Source: Novosphingobium sediminicola (GTDB taxonomy: Bacteria; Pseudomonadota; Alphaproteobacteria; Sphingomonadales; Sphingomonadaceae). From it: a stretch of 64,000 bases of DNA. The DNA is taken from contig NZ_JACIDX010000007.1 of NCBI RefSeq assembly GCF_014196525.1, positions 1-64,000 of the forward strand. Reading direction: 5' to 3'. A program made the position numbers and the translations under genes. How positions within the stretch are numbered: position 1 is the stretch's first letter; every line of letters begins with the position of its first letter. The notes beneath the pieces were generated by a model. That model was not told the origin of the DNA. It made no database searches and saw only the letters and a program-made list of their open reading frames with translations. Shown here one piece after another: positions 16,218 through 25,815 of the stretch.

Positions 16218-18419
16218 ATGGACGCTCTTGCCGCTTCTGTTGCCGAAACTCCGCCCATCAGCAGCGATCTGGCCGCGATCAAGGCCATTCCCGACCGCTT
16301 CTTCAACCGCGAACTCTCGTGGCTGACCTTTAACCAGCGGGTGCTGGAAGAGGCGCGGCGCAAGGAATATCCGCTGCTCGAAAGGCTGCGGTTTCTCTCG
16401 ATTTCGGGCAACAATCTGGATGAATTCCTAATGGTGCGCGTGGCCGGGCTTGCCGGACAGGTGCGCCGCCATATTGCCGAGGTTTCCATCGACGGCCTTG
16501 CCCCGCCGCGCCAGCTGGCCGCGATCCGCGACGAGGTGATGCGGCTGGAGGCGATGCAGCAGGAGATCTGGCTCGAACTGCGCGAGGCGCTGGAGGGCGA
16601 GGGCATCCATGTGGTGGGCGACCGGGGCGGGCGCAGCCTCGATGCGGTGCAGTCGCGCTGGCTCAAGGATTACTTCCTTGATCGCATCCTGCCCGTCATC
16701 ACCCCGCAGGCCATCGATCCGGCGCATCCTTTCCCTTTTGTCACCAATGGCGGCATGGGCGTGATGATGAGCCTGACGCGGATTGCCGATGGCGCGCAGG
16801 TGATGGAGATGGTGCTGATCCCGGCCGCCCTGCCGCGCTATGTCCGCATTCCGGGCGACGATGAGGCGGCTTATGTCTCGATTGCCGATGTCATCTGGCT
16901 CAATGCTGAAAGCCTGTTTCCCGGTTTTCAGGTGCTGGGCCATGGCGTGTTCCGCGTGCTGCGCGACAGCGACATCGAAATCGAGGAAGATGCCGAGGAT
17001 CTGGTGCGCTATTTCCGCACCGCGATCCAGCGCCGCCGCCGGGGCAGCGTCATCATGCTCCAGCTTCAGGGCGATTTCCTGCCCGAGGCCGAGCAATTGC
17101 TGCGCGATCAGTTGCGGCTCGATCATGCGATCATCATCCGCAGCCATGGGCCGATCGACATGGCGGGCCTGTCGGCCATTGTGGATGAAAAGCGCCCCGA
17201 GCTGAAATTCGCGCCCTATTCGCCGCGCTATCCCGAACGCATCCTTGAGCATGATGGCGATATTTTCTCGGCCATCCGCGAAAAGGATCTGGTGGTTCAC
17301 CACCCGTATGAGAGCTTCGAGGTCGTCATCGACTTCCTGCGCCAGGCCGCCGCCGACCCGGATGTGGTGGCGATCAAGCAGACGCTCTATCGCGCGGGCA
17401 AACAGTCCTCGATCATCAATGCGCTGTGCGCCGCGGCCGAGGCGGGCAAGTCCGTCACCGCCGTGGTGGAATTGAAAGCCCGCTTTGACGAGGAGCAGAA
17501 CCTGCACTGGGCCAGCCAGCTCGAAAATGCCGGGGTTCAGGTGATCTACGGCTTTGTCGACTGGAAAACCCACGCCAAGATCAGCATGGTCGTGCGCAGC
17601 GAAAAGGACAGCGATGGGGGGCTTGCCTATCGCACCTATTGCCACTTTGGCACGGGCAATTACCACCCGATCACGGCCCGCATCTATACCGACCTGTCCT
17701 ATTTCACCGCCGATCAGGCCATCGGGCGCGACGCGAATCAGATCTTCAACTTCATCACCGGCTATGTCGAACCGCGCCGCACGGCCTTGCTTGCGGTCGC
17801 GCCGGTGTCGTTGCGCGAACGTATCTATGGCAGCATCGAGCGCGAGATCGCCAACGCCAAGGCGGGCAAGCCTGCCCAGATCTGGGGCAAGCTCAACTCG
17901 TTGACCGACAGCCAGCTCATCGACCGGCTCTATGAGGCAAGCTGCGCAGGCGTTGAGGTGCGGCTGGTGGTGCGCGGCATCTGCTGTCTGCGCCCCGGCA
18001 TTCCGGGTCTGTCGGAAAACATCACGGTCAAATCGATCATCGGGCGCTTTCTTGAGCATACCCGCGTCTGGGCCTTTGCGGGCGGCGCGGCGCTGCCCAA
18101 TCCGCGCGCCCGCGTCTTCATCTCCAGCGCCGACGGCATGAGCCGCAACCTTGACCGCCGCGTCGAGGTTTTGGTGCCGATCCGCAACAAGACCGTGCAC
18201 GATCAGGTGCTCGATCAGGTGATGATGGCCAATCTGCTGGACAGCGAGCAAAGCTGGCTGCTGGGCGCCGATGGCCATTACAAACGCGCGGAAATCGGCG
18301 AGCAGCCCTTTAACGCGCATCGCTATTTCATGACCAATCCTTCGCTGTCGGGGCGCGGGGCATCGCTGGGTTCGGGGCGCAAGGTGCCCAAACTGGCGCT
18401 GCGCCGAGGTCGGGCGTAA
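16218..18419 (+). CDS. ppk: Polyphosphate kinase 1
   Basis: The 733-residue protein is a full-length Ppk1, which reversibly polymerises the terminal phosphate of ATP into polyphosphate. Its signatures are FFNRELSWLTFNQRVLEEA at the N-terminus, HHPYESFEVVIDFLRQAA, the catalytic DWKTHAKISMVVR (phospho-His in the HAK), and YCHFGTGNYHP. The ATG at 16218 follows GAGG; the upstream in-frame ATG at 16194 lacks one. The ppx gene begins 12 bases after it, so the two are an operon. Alternate activity as both synthase and nucleoside-diphosphate kinase is known for the family. Confidence 0.97.
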   Translation: MDALAASVAETPPISSDLAAIKAIPDRFFNRELSWLTFNQRVLEEARRKEYPLLERLRFLSISGNNLDEFLMVRVAGLAGQVRRHIAEVSIDGLAPPRQLAAIRDEVMRLEAMQQEIWLELREALEGEGIHVVGDRGGRSLDAVQSRWLKDYFLDRILPVITPQAIDPAHPFPFVTNGGMGVMMSLTRIADGAQVMEMVLIPAALPRYVRIPGDDEAAYVSIADVIWLNAESLFPGFQVLGHGVFRVLRDSDIEIEEDAEDLVRYFRTAIQRRRRGSVIMLQLQGDFLPEAEQLLRDQLRLDHAIIIRSHGPIDMAGLSAIVDEKRPELKFAPYSPRYPERILEHDGDIFSAIREKDLVVHHPYESFEVVIDFLRQAAADPDVVAIKQTLYRAGKQSSIINALCAAAEAGKSVTAVVELKARFDEEQNLHWASQLENAGVQVIYGFVDWKTHAKISMVVRSEKDSDGGLAYRTYCHFGTGNYHPITARIYTDLSYFTADQAIGRDANQIFNFITGYVEPRRTALLAVAPVSLRERIYGSIEREIANAKAGKPAQIWGKLNSLTDSQLIDRLYEASCAGVEVRLVVRGICCLRPGIPGLSENITVKSIIGRFLEHTRVWAFAGGAALPNPRARVFISSADGMSRNLDRRVEVLVPIRNKTVHDQVLDQVMMANLLDSEQSWLLGADGHYKRAEIGEQPFNAHRYFMTNPSLSGRGASLGSGRKVPKLALRRGRA

Positions 18420-18430
18420 AGCGGAAAACT

Positions 18431-19948
18431 ATGATTCGCCTCCCCGCTTCTTTTCCGTCCGCGCAGGATCAGCGCGCGATTATCGACATTGGTTCCAATA
18501 CCGTGCGTCTGGTCATCTATGGCGGGCCGGTGCGCGCGCCGGTGGTGCTGTTCAATGAAAAGGTCACCGCGCGTCTGGGCAAGGGCGTGGCCGAAAGCGG
18601 GATGCTGTCGGCCAAGGGCATCGCCTCGGCGCTGGGCGCGCTGGCGCGTTTTGCCATCATCCTGAAATTGCGCGGGGTGGACGATGTTCAGACCGTGGCG
18701 ACGGCGGCGGCGCGCGATGCGGCCAATGGCGGCGAATTTCTTGAACAGGTGGCCGCCCTTGGCCTTGAGCCCCGGCTGCTCTCGGGCGAGGAAGAGGCCG
18801 TGGCCAGCGCGCGCGGCGTGCTCTCGGCCTTTCCGGGCGCCTGCGGGATCGTTGCGGATCTGGGTGGCGGCTCGCTCGAATTGATCGACATCGAGGGCGA
18901 TGCCAAGGGCGGCGGGCGCTGCACCCACGGCATTTCGCTGCCGCTCGGCACGCTGCGTCTGGCGGCGATGCGGGTGGATGGCAGCGAGAAATTCGCCCGC
19001 CGCATCCACCGCATGCTCAAAGGGCAGGACTGGGACGCCCATTCGGGTCAGGTGCTCTATCTGGTGGGCGGTTCGCTGCGCGCGTTTGCCCGCTTCGCCA
19101 TGGAGCAGGTGAACTGGCCGATCGATGATCCCCATGCCTATGAACTCTCGCCCGAGGAAGTGCTCTCGGCGGTGCGCGCCTTGCAATCCAAGACCGCGCG
19201 CGGGGCCGCGCTGGCGCCGATCAACGGGGTTTCGGCCTCGCGTCTGGCCAGCCTTGCCGATGCTGGGGCCTTGCTGGGCCAGCTGGTCAAGGAATTGCAT
19301 CCCTCCCGCGTGGTTTTCTCGGGCTGGGGTCTGCGCGAAGGTTTGCTGGCGGGCACGATGGGCGCGAAGACGGCGGGGCAGGACCCCTTGCTGGCGGGTG
19401 TTGTCGCCTTTGTTGAAATGCAGCAGCCGGGCCTGTCCGGGGCGGCTGAACTGGTGGCGCGCTGGACCGCGCGGCTGGGCTATGCCGGGCCGGACAATCT
19501 GCGCCGCGCGGCGGTGATGCTGGCGCTGGCCTCTTTGCGCTCGGAGCCCAATCTGCGCGCCGAACAGGCCGCGCAATGGGCGCTGCGCAAACGCTGGCTG
19601 GGCGTGGATGAGGCCGGGCGGGCGATGATCGCCATGGCCGTGCTGGCCAACAGCGGGCAGGCCGAGATCCCGACCGAGCTGCCCCGGCTGGCCCCCTTGC
19701 AGGATCTGCGCGAGGCGGTGATCTGGGGCATGGCCACGCGGCTGGCCCGCCGGTTCTGCGCGGGCGCGGGCGAGGTGCTGGAGGCATCCTCGCTGACCAT
19801 TTCCGGGCGCAAGCTGGTGCTGGCGACGACTCACGCAATGGCCCCGCTCTATACCGATGCCTGCGCCAAGGATCTGCGCGTTCTGGCCGAGATGATGGGC
19901 CTGACCCCGCATCGGCTCAGCGTGGAAAGCGCGGCTGATCTGCCCTAA
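18431..19948 (+). CDS. ppx: Exopolyphosphatase, Ppx/GppA family
   Basis: The 505-residue protein has the ASKHA phosphatase fold with AIIDIGSNTVRLVIY at the start and the second phosphate loop VADLGGGSLELIDI, and a helical C-terminal extension as in Ppx rather than the shorter GppA-like forms. It splits phosphate from polyphosphate ends, or pppGpp to ppGpp. The start codon lies 12 bases behind ppk, so kinase and phosphatase are made together. Distinction between Ppx and GppA activity rests on the ppk linkage. Confidence 0.93.
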   Translation: MIRLPASFPSAQDQRAIIDIGSNTVRLVIYGGPVRAPVVLFNEKVTARLGKGVAESGMLSAKGIASALGALARFAIILKLRGVDDVQTVATAAARDAANGGEFLEQVAALGLEPRLLSGEEEAVASARGVLSAFPGACGIVADLGGGSLELIDIEGDAKGGGRCTHGISLPLGTLRLAAMRVDGSEKFARRIHRMLKGQDWDAHSGQVLYLVGGSLRAFARFAMEQVNWPIDDPHAYELSPEEVLSAVRALQSKTARGAALAPINGVSASRLASLADAGALLGQLVKELHPSRVVFSGWGLREGLLAGTMGAKTAGQDPLLAGVVAFVEMQQPGLSGAAELVARWTARLGYAGPDNLRRAAVMLALASLRSEPNLRAEQAAQWALRKRWLGVDEAGRAMIAMAVLANSGQAEIPTELPRLAPLQDLREAVIWGMATRLARRFCAGAGEVLEASSLTISGRKLVLATTHAMAPLYTDACAKDLRVLAEMMGLTPHRLSVESAADLP

Positions 19949-19956
19949 TCGCGGTT

Positions 19957-20010
19957 CTGTCACAGTTCTGACTTGGCCCCGTCATGGCGGTGCAATTTGC
20001 CTGATATAAT
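19957..20010 (+). promoter_or_regulatory. Promoter with Pho-box-like site upstream of the PlcP-like gene
   Basis: A perfect TATAAT lies at 20005-20010, 33 bases before the start codon. Upstream, CTGTCAC-AGTT-CTGACTT at 19957-19974 has a perfect first PhoB half-site and a weak second (four of seven). The gap of 30 bases to the -10 is larger than in standard PhoB promoters, so the site could act from further upstream or be fortuitous. Confidence 0.4.
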
Positions 20011-20042
20011 CCGCGCGCAACGGGTTCTATCGGGGATATGTC

Positions 20043-21029
20043 ATGGCGCGCGCTGCTTTTGCTTCGGGGCTCGATCCGGCTCAGACGGCTTTTCTGTTTG
20101 GCGAAGGGGGCAATCGCGTGGCGCTGGATGGCGACGCGGCGGTCGTTTCGGCCAAGGGCGGGATCGCCTCTTGGCTCGATCTGCCCGAAGCGCCCGATCC
20201 CAAGGGGCTGCGGCCCAAGCGGCGCTATCGCACGGTGTGGATTTCCGATGTCCATCTGGGCACGCGCGGCTGCAATGCCGATATGTTGGTCAGCTTCCTG
20301 CGCTCGGTGGAAACCGAGACGCTCTATCTGGTGGGCGACATTATCGACGGTTGGCGGCTGAAAAAGGGCTGGTACTGGCCCGACGCGCATAATGAGGTGC
20401 TGCGCCGCATTCTGAAGATGGCGCATCGCGGCACGCGGGTTGTCTTCATCTGCGGCAATCATGACGAGATGCTGCGCCCCTATGCGGGCCTGACCTTTGG
20501 CGGGGTGGAATTGCTGCTCGATGCAATCCACACCACGGCTGACGGTCGCCGCTTGCTGGTGGTGCATGGCGATGCGTTTGATGCCATCGTGCTCTATCAC
20601 CGCTGGCTCGCCTTTCTGGGTGACAAGGCCTATGAGCTGATGCTGCGGGTCAACACCACGTTCAACGCGGTGCGGCGGCGGATGCATCTGCCTTACTGGT
20701 CGCTTTCGGCTTACCTGAAAAAGCGGGTCAAGAACGCGGTCCAGTTCATCACCCGCTATGAGGAAGCCGTGGCCCATGCCGCCGCCGAGCGGGGTGTCGA
20801 TGGTGTGGTGTGCGGCCATATCCATTCGGCCGAAATCCGCCAGTTCGGCGCGATCACCTATTATAATGATGGCGACTGGGTGGAAAGCTGCACCGCGCTG
20901 GTCGAGGATTTCGCGGGCCAGATGAGCATCATCGACTGGCTGGCCGAATTGAAGAAGAATGCCGCCGAAAATTTCGTCGACAAGGCCCCGGTCGCCCATG
21001 AGGCTATGCCGACGGGCGTGCCTGCGTGA
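20043..21029 (+). CDS. Metallophosphoesterase, PlcP-type phospholipase C (LpxH-like)
   Basis: The 328-residue protein is a calcineurin-like phosphoesterase with all metal motifs: SDVHLG (Asp69, His71), GDIIDG (Asp99), GNHD (138-141), HGD and GHIH. It resembles the group usually annotated as UDP-2,3-diacylglucosamine hydrolase, but the sequence RTxxISDVHLGTRGCxA with DGWRLKKGWYWP and the glycosyltransferase placed directly behind it match PlcP, which removes the phosphate head group from phospholipids to make diacylglycerol when phosphate is scarce. The first 60 residues are an extra, poorly conserved leader. It overlaps the next gene by four bases. LpxH activity remains possible. Confidence 0.72.
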   Translation: MARAAFASGLDPAQTAFLFGEGGNRVALDGDAAVVSAKGGIASWLDLPEAPDPKGLRPKRRYRTVWISDVHLGTRGCNADMLVSFLRSVETETLYLVGDIIDGWRLKKGWYWPDAHNEVLRRILKMAHRGTRVVFICGNHDEMLRPYAGLTFGGVELLLDAIHTTADGRRLLVVHGDAFDAIVLYHRWLAFLGDKAYELMLRVNTTFNAVRRRMHLPYWSLSAYLKKRVKNAVQFITRYEEAVAHAAAERGVDGVVCGHIHSAEIRQFGAITYYNDGDWVESCTALVEDFAGQMSIIDWLAELKKNAAENFVDKAPVAHEAMPTGVPA

Positions 21030-22090
21030 CCGCTCCCCGGATTGCAATCGCCAGCGATGCGTGGTTCCCTCAGGTCAATGGCGTGGTGCGCACACTGGCC
21101 GCCACGGTCGAGCATTTGCGCGGGCGCGGGGCAGCGGTCGAGATGATCACCCCCGACCGGTTTCTGACCATGCCGATGCCCGGCTATGCCCAGATCCGGC
21201 TGGCCGTGGCGCCGCGTTTCAATGCGCGGCGGATGCTCGACACCTATCGCCCCGACATCGTGCATATCGCCACCGAAGGCCCGATCGGCTGGGCCGCGCG
21301 CGGTTGGTGCCGGTCGCGCGGGGTGCCTTATACCAGCGCCTTTCACACGCGCTTTCCCGAATATCTGGCACTGCGCTCGGGGCTTTCGGCCGAATGGTTC
21401 TGGCCGGTGATGCAGCGTTTCCACGGCGCATCACGCGCGATCATGGTGGCCACGCCCAGCCTCGACCTCGAACTGGCCGCGCGCGGATTGGCCCAGACGC
21501 GGCGCTGGAGCCGGGGCATCGACCATGCGCTGTTCACCCCCGATGGGCCGGTGGCGGCGGATATGGCCGATCTGCCGCGCCCGATCCTGCTGAACGTGGG
21601 CCGGGTGGCGCCGGAAAAGAACCTTGAAGCGTTCTGCGAGCTGAACACCGCCGGCAGCAAGGTGGTGGTGGGCGATGGCCCTGCGCTGGCCGAGATGCAG
21701 CGGCGATACCCGCATGTGCATTTCCTTGGCCCCAGGAGCGGCGCGGCGCTGGCGGCCGCCTATCGCGCTGCCGATTGCTTTGTATTCCCCAGCCGCACCG
21801 ACACATTCGGGCTGGTCATCATCGAGGCGCTGGCCTGCGGGGTGCCGGTGGCGGCCTATCCGGTAGCCGGGCCGCTCGACATTCTGGGCGCGGATGGGCG
21901 CGGCGAGGGGGGGATTGCCCCTGAACCAATCGCCGCGCTGGACGAGGATCTGGACGCGGCGGTGGCGCGCGCGCTGGGCCTGTCGCGGGCCGGGGCTGCG
22001 GCGTTCGGCGCGGGCTTTACATGGGAAAATGCCACCGATCAGTTCCTCGCCGCGATTGCCAGCGCGCTGGAGTTGACGAAGGCGGCCTGA
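21026..22090 (+). CDS. GT4 glycosyltransferase, Agt-like glycolipid synthase
   Basis: The 354-residue GT-B protein has RIAIASDAWFPQVNGVVRTL at the N-terminus, SAFHTRFPEY in the acceptor side, and SRTDTFGLVIIEALACGVPV, which is the E-x7-E sugar-nucleotide site of family GT4. The family includes diacylglycerol glycosyltransferases and mannosyltransferases. In alphaproteobacteria a GT4 enzyme (Agt) behind plcP adds sugar to the diacylglycerol left by PlcP, and so replaces phospholipids by glycolipids. The GTG start at 21026 overlaps the upstream stop codon (GTGA), which couples the two. The sugar and product are inferred from context only. Confidence 0.75.
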   Translation: MTAPRIAIASDAWFPQVNGVVRTLAATVEHLRGRGAAVEMITPDRFLTMPMPGYAQIRLAVAPRFNARRMLDTYRPDIVHIATEGPIGWAARGWCRSRGVPYTSAFHTRFPEYLALRSGLSAEWFWPVMQRFHGASRAIMVATPSLDLELAARGLAQTRRWSRGIDHALFTPDGPVAADMADLPRPILLNVGRVAPEKNLEAFCELNTAGSKVVVGDGPALAEMQRRYPHVHFLGPRSGAALAAAYRAADCFVFPSRTDTFGLVIIEALACGVPVAAYPVAGPLDILGADGRGEGGIAPEPIAALDEDLDAAVARALGLSRAGAAAFGAGFTWENATDQFLAAIASALELTKAA

Positions 22091-22148
22091 TCGACGCTTG
22101 GCTTCACCCGCCTCCATGGGCTAACACCGGTCCATAGGGGAATTGGTC

Positions 22149-25100
22149 ATGGGTTTGGGCACGGCGGCGCTGTTTGCATTGGGCTGGATCGGCCTGCTCT
22201 TTGCGGTGGCCGCGCTGGCCGAGGCTTATGGTGAAAGACCGCGCGGGCGGCTGCGATTGGCGCAACCGGGGCTGAAACGCCTGCGGTTGGGGGCCTATAC
22301 GCTGGCGCTGGGGGTCTATTGCTCCAGTTGGACCATCTATGGCGCGGTGGGCAGCGTGGTGCGCGAGGGGTGGAATTTCCTGCCCATTTATCTTGCGCCG
22401 ATCACGCTGCTGGCGCTGGCGCCGGGCTTTCTGCGCCGCCTTTCGGCCACTTTGCGCGAAACGCAGGCAACCACCCCTTCCGACTTTATTGCGGCGCGTT
22501 TCGGCCATGATGTGGTGGTGGCGCGGCTGGTCACGGTGATCGCGCTGGCGGGCAGCGTGCCCTATATGGCGCTGCAATTGCGATCCATCGGCACGGCGAT
22601 GGCGATCATCACCGGCAATGGCGATGCAGTGGTCGCGCCCACGATGCTGGGCGCGGCGGGGCTTTTGGCGCTGTTTGCGATCCTGTTCGGCGCGCGGCGG
22701 TTTGAACGCTCGGGCCGGTCCGAGGGCATGGTCTATGCCATCGCGCTGGAATCGGGGATCAAGCTGCTGGCGCTGTTTCTGGTGGCGGCGCTGGCGGTGG
22801 GCATTGTCATGCATGCCGACGCCCCCAGCGCCGAGCGCGGCGTAGCCCAGCTGGCGCGTCATTTCCGTGCCGAGGATATTTCGCTCGAAACTTGGGTGAT
22901 TGCGCTGATTTCGGCCTGCGCGATCCTCGTCCTGCCGCGCCAGTTCTATATGGCGCTGGTCGAGGCGCGCGATGTGGATGATCTGCCGCGCGCGCGCTGG
23001 GGCGTGGTGGCCTATGTGCTGGCGATGGTGCTGCTGATCGTGCCGATTGCATGGGCGGGGATCATTGCGCTGGGGCATGGGGTGGCGCCCGATTTCTATG
23101 TGCTTTACCTGCCGCTGGCCTCGGGCCACGGGTTTATTGCCGCCGCCGCCCTGATCGGCGGGATCAGCGCGGCCGCCGCCATGGTGATTACCGACGCCAC
23201 CGCGCTGTCGGCCATGGTGTCGAACGATCTGATCTTTCCCTCGCTGCTGCGCGGCGGGGTGGGCGCGGGCGCGGAAGCGGGCGTGCTGGGGCGGCGGATG
23301 CTGCTGGTGCGGCGGGCCTCGATCGTGGGGGTCATTGCGCTGGCGCTGACATGGGCCGAACTGGTTTCCCCGCGTCAGACTTTGGCCTCGATCGGGCTGG
23401 TGGCCTTTGCCGCGATGGCGCAATTTACGCCGCATATGATCCTCGCCGTGTTTGGCGGAAACCGCGATGGCATGGCTGCGCGGGCCAGCCTTGGCGCGGG
23501 GCTGGTGCTGTGGCTCTATACGCTGGCGCTGCCGCCGATCCTGCCCGAAGAATGGCGGGCGTGGCTGGCGGCGGGGCCGCTCGATCCGCTGCGGCTGCTG
23601 GGCATTGGTCATGCGCCGCCGCTGGTGCATGGGGTGCTGTGGTCGCTGGGGGTTAATCTGGCGATGTTCCTGGCCGTTTCGGCGCGGCGGGGGGCGGGCA
23701 ATCCGCTGCCCTCGCTGATGGGGTGGCAGCGGCAGGTGTCGGATCTGTCGGACCTGAAAGACCTGACCGCCAGCTTCATCGGCCACGAACGCGCCGAACG
23801 CGAATTTGCCGAGGCGCGGCGCGGCATGGCCATCGACAGCCGCTCGGCCCAGCGCGCGCGCAAGCTGATCGCCGCCGTGGTGGGGGCCAGCAGCGCGCGG
23901 GCGTTGGTGGCCAGCGCAATGGCGGGGGGCACGATGAGCCTTGCCGCCGTGACGCGCCTGCTCGACGAACGCGGGCAATCGCTGACATTTTCCCGACAAT
24001 TGCTGGCCGCGACATTCGAGAATATCGAGGCGGGCATCAGCGTGGTCGATGGCGAACAGAAGCTGGTGGCGTGGAACACGCGCTATGAGCAATTGTTCGA
24101 TTACCCGGTTGGGCTGCTCTATGTGGGCGCGCCGGTGGCCGATCTGATCCGCCACAATGCGCGGCGCGGCGATTTCGGCGCGGGGGCCGATGTCGAGCAT
24201 GAGGTGGAAAAGCGCCTGCGCCATTTGCGCCGTGCGCAGGAATACACGTTCGAGCGCTATCGCCCCGATGGTCAGGTCATCAAGATGGTGGGCGGGCCGA
24301 TGCCGGGCGGGGGCTATGTCACCAGCTTCATCGATATTACCGCCGAGGCGCAGGTGCGCGCCGAATTGAAGCGCACGCTGGCGAGGATGGAGACCCGCGT
24401 GGCCGAGCGGACGCATGAATTGTCCGAGGCGAACCAGCGTCTGGCGCAGGCCGACCGCGACAAGACGCGGTTTCTGGCAGCGGCCAGCCATGATCTGTTG
24501 CAGCCTTTGCATGCCGCACGGCTGTTTACGGCGGCTCTGGCGCGCGATGTGCCGGAACATTCGCGGGTGTTGGTGGGGCGGGTGGACAATGCGATTGTGG
24601 CCGCCGAGGATCTGCTGCGCGCGCTGCTCGATATTTCCAAGCTGGACGCAGGCGGGGTACAGGCGCGGCCGGAACCGCTTCTCTTGGGGCCTTTCCTGAG
24701 CGATCTGGTCGAAAATTTCCGTCCTATGGCCGAACAGAAGGGGCTGGAACTGAGGCTGGCGCGGATGGGCGCGCGGGCCATGGTGCTGCGCACCGACCCG
24801 GGGCTGCTGCGCTCGCTGCTCCAGAATTTCATCACCAATGCGTTACGCTATACGCTCGATGGCGGGGTGCTGGTGGGCGCGCGTTGGCGGCATGAGGCGC
24901 AGGGCGAGGAATTGCGCATTGATGTCATCGACACCGGCGTGGGCATTCCGCCCGAACAGCGCGAGGCGATCTTTGGCGAATTCACCCGCCTTGGCGAGGT
25001 CGAGGCCGAAGGGCTGGGGTTGGGGCTGGCGCTTTCGCGGCGGATCGCGCGCCTGCTGGGCGCACGGATCGAGGTGGTGTCCAATGTCGGGCGGGGTAGT

Positions 25101-25547
25101 CGGTTTAGCCTGACCCTGCCCGCCGCGCAGGACGCGGTGACGATGAGCCTGCCCAGCGCCGCCCCGCCGCCCGGCAGCGTGGCCGCCCATGCGCGCGCGC
25201 TCAATGTGCTGGTGCTCGACAATGACCCGCTGACCGTGGAGGCCACCGCCGCGCTGCTGACCGCGCTGGGCCACCATCCCTATGGCGCCGAGGATGGCGA
25301 CGCGGCCCGCGCGATCCTGCGCAAGGGGGCGGTGGATGCCGTGCTGGCCGACTATCGGCTGGACACGGACGAGGATGGGCTGAGCGTGGTGGAAAGCCTG
25401 CGCGCCGAACAAAGCGGTTTGCCCGCGATGCTGATCACCGCCGAGACGAATCCGGCGATTCGTGAGCGGGCCGTGGCGATGGGCGTGGTGATGATGGCCA
25501 AGCCCGCCAATGCTACCGGGATTGAGGGGTTTTTGGCGGGGGTTTAG
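22149..25547 (+). CDS. crbS: CrbS-type hybrid sensor kinase with SSS transporter domain
   Basis: The 1132-residue protein begins with a sodium/solute symporter-like domain (about 1-520, 12-13 membrane segments). Next come a STAC-like linker (about 525-590), a PAS domain (about 620-735), a histidine kinase with His781 in FLAAASHDLLQPLHAARL, an ATPase domain (NALRYT, DTGVGIPP, GLGLGLAL), and a receiver with Asp1068 in VLADYRL. This order is that of CrbS/MctS-type sensors, which in other bacteria control acetate use. The ATG at 22149 is preferred over TTG at 22143. crbR and acs stand directly downstream on the opposite strand. Acetate as the signal is inferred. Confidence 0.9.
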   Translation: MGLGTAALFALGWIGLLFAVAALAEAYGERPRGRLRLAQPGLKRLRLGAYTLALGVYCSSWTIYGAVGSVVREGWNFLPIYLAPITLLALAPGFLRRLSATLRETQATTPSDFIAARFGHDVVVARLVTVIALAGSVPYMALQLRSIGTAMAIITGNGDAVVAPTMLGAAGLLALFAILFGARRFERSGRSEGMVYAIALESGIKLLALFLVAALAVGIVMHADAPSAERGVAQLARHFRAEDISLETWVIALISACAILVLPRQFYMALVEARDVDDLPRARWGVVAYVLAMVLLIVPIAWAGIIALGHGVAPDFYVLYLPLASGHGFIAAAALIGGISAAAAMVITDATALSAMVSNDLIFPSLLRGGVGAGAEAGVLGRRMLLVRRASIVGVIALALTWAELVSPRQTLASIGLVAFAAMAQFTPHMILAVFGGNRDGMAARASLGAGLVLWLYTLALPPILPEEWRAWLAAGPLDPLRLLGIGHAPPLVHGVLWSLGVNLAMFLAVSARRGAGNPLPSLMGWQRQVSDLSDLKDLTASFIGHERAEREFAEARRGMAIDSRSAQRARKLIAAVVGASSARALVASAMAGGTMSLAAVTRLLDERGQSLTFSRQLLAATFENIEAGISVVDGEQKLVAWNTRYEQLFDYPVGLLYVGAPVADLIRHNARRGDFGAGADVEHEVEKRLRHLRRAQEYTFERYRPDGQVIKMVGGPMPGGGYVTSFIDITAEAQVRAELKRTLARMETRVAERTHELSEANQRLAQADRDKTRFLAAASHDLLQPLHAARLFTAALARDVPEHSRVLVGRVDNAIVAAEDLLRALLDISKLDAGGVQARPEPLLLGPFLSDLVENFRPMAEQKGLELRLARMGARAMVLRTDPGLLRSLLQNFITNALRYTLDGGVLVGARWRHEAQGEELRIDVIDTGVGIPPEQREAIFGEFTRLGEVEAEGLGLGLALSRRIARLLGARIEVVSNVGRGSRFSLTLPAAQDAVTMSLPSAAPPPGSVAAHARALNVLVLDNDPLTVEATAALLTALGHHPYGAEDGDAARAILRKGAVDAVLADYRLDTDEDGLSVVESLRAEQSGLPAMLITAETNPAIRERAVAMGVVMMAKPANATGIEGFLAGV

Positions 25548-25562
25548 GGTTTAAGGGGTTTT

Positions 25563-25800
25563 AGAAGAGATAGATGCGAGGGACGAGTCCCTCGCGCTCC
25601 CGTTACTGTATGCGTTGCGCCATGGGTTCGGCGTTTGGTGTCGGACGCGCCGTTTGGAATGTGAAAGCCTGCGGCGCCAATCAGCATAACCTTGCAGTGC
25701 CGCAGGCTTTAACAAGCCACACACAAAGCTGCCCTTAAACCACCATCCCATTACCGGGATTGTTAAGGGCCCCCGCCCTTAACCCGCCGGAGGCCACTTC
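25563..25800. repeat. Composite 3'-end element, copy 4 (inverted D-C-inverted B)
   Basis: The copy lies between the convergent sensor and regulator genes. The D arm comes first: palindrome 25576-25595 (GCGAGGGA/TCCCTCGC), followed by CTCCCGTTACTG. The C hairpin pairs AAAGCCTGCGGC at 25664-25675 with 25699-25710. The B arm follows in reverse: hairpin 25762-25783, in which the usual CAAAGGG/CCCTTTG has become TTAAGGG/CCCTTAA, changed on both sides so that pairing is kept. GGCGGG/CCTCC sequence marks its end near the crbR stop codon. Confidence 0.9.
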
Positions 25801-25815
25801 TAAACCTCTCAACCC

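Noticed and set aside
22104..24560. A long minus-strand frame (818 codons) antisense to the CrbS-type sensor.
   Set aside because: It is rich in His, Arg and Gln, has no ribosome-binding site, and mirrors the codon bias of the true gene.
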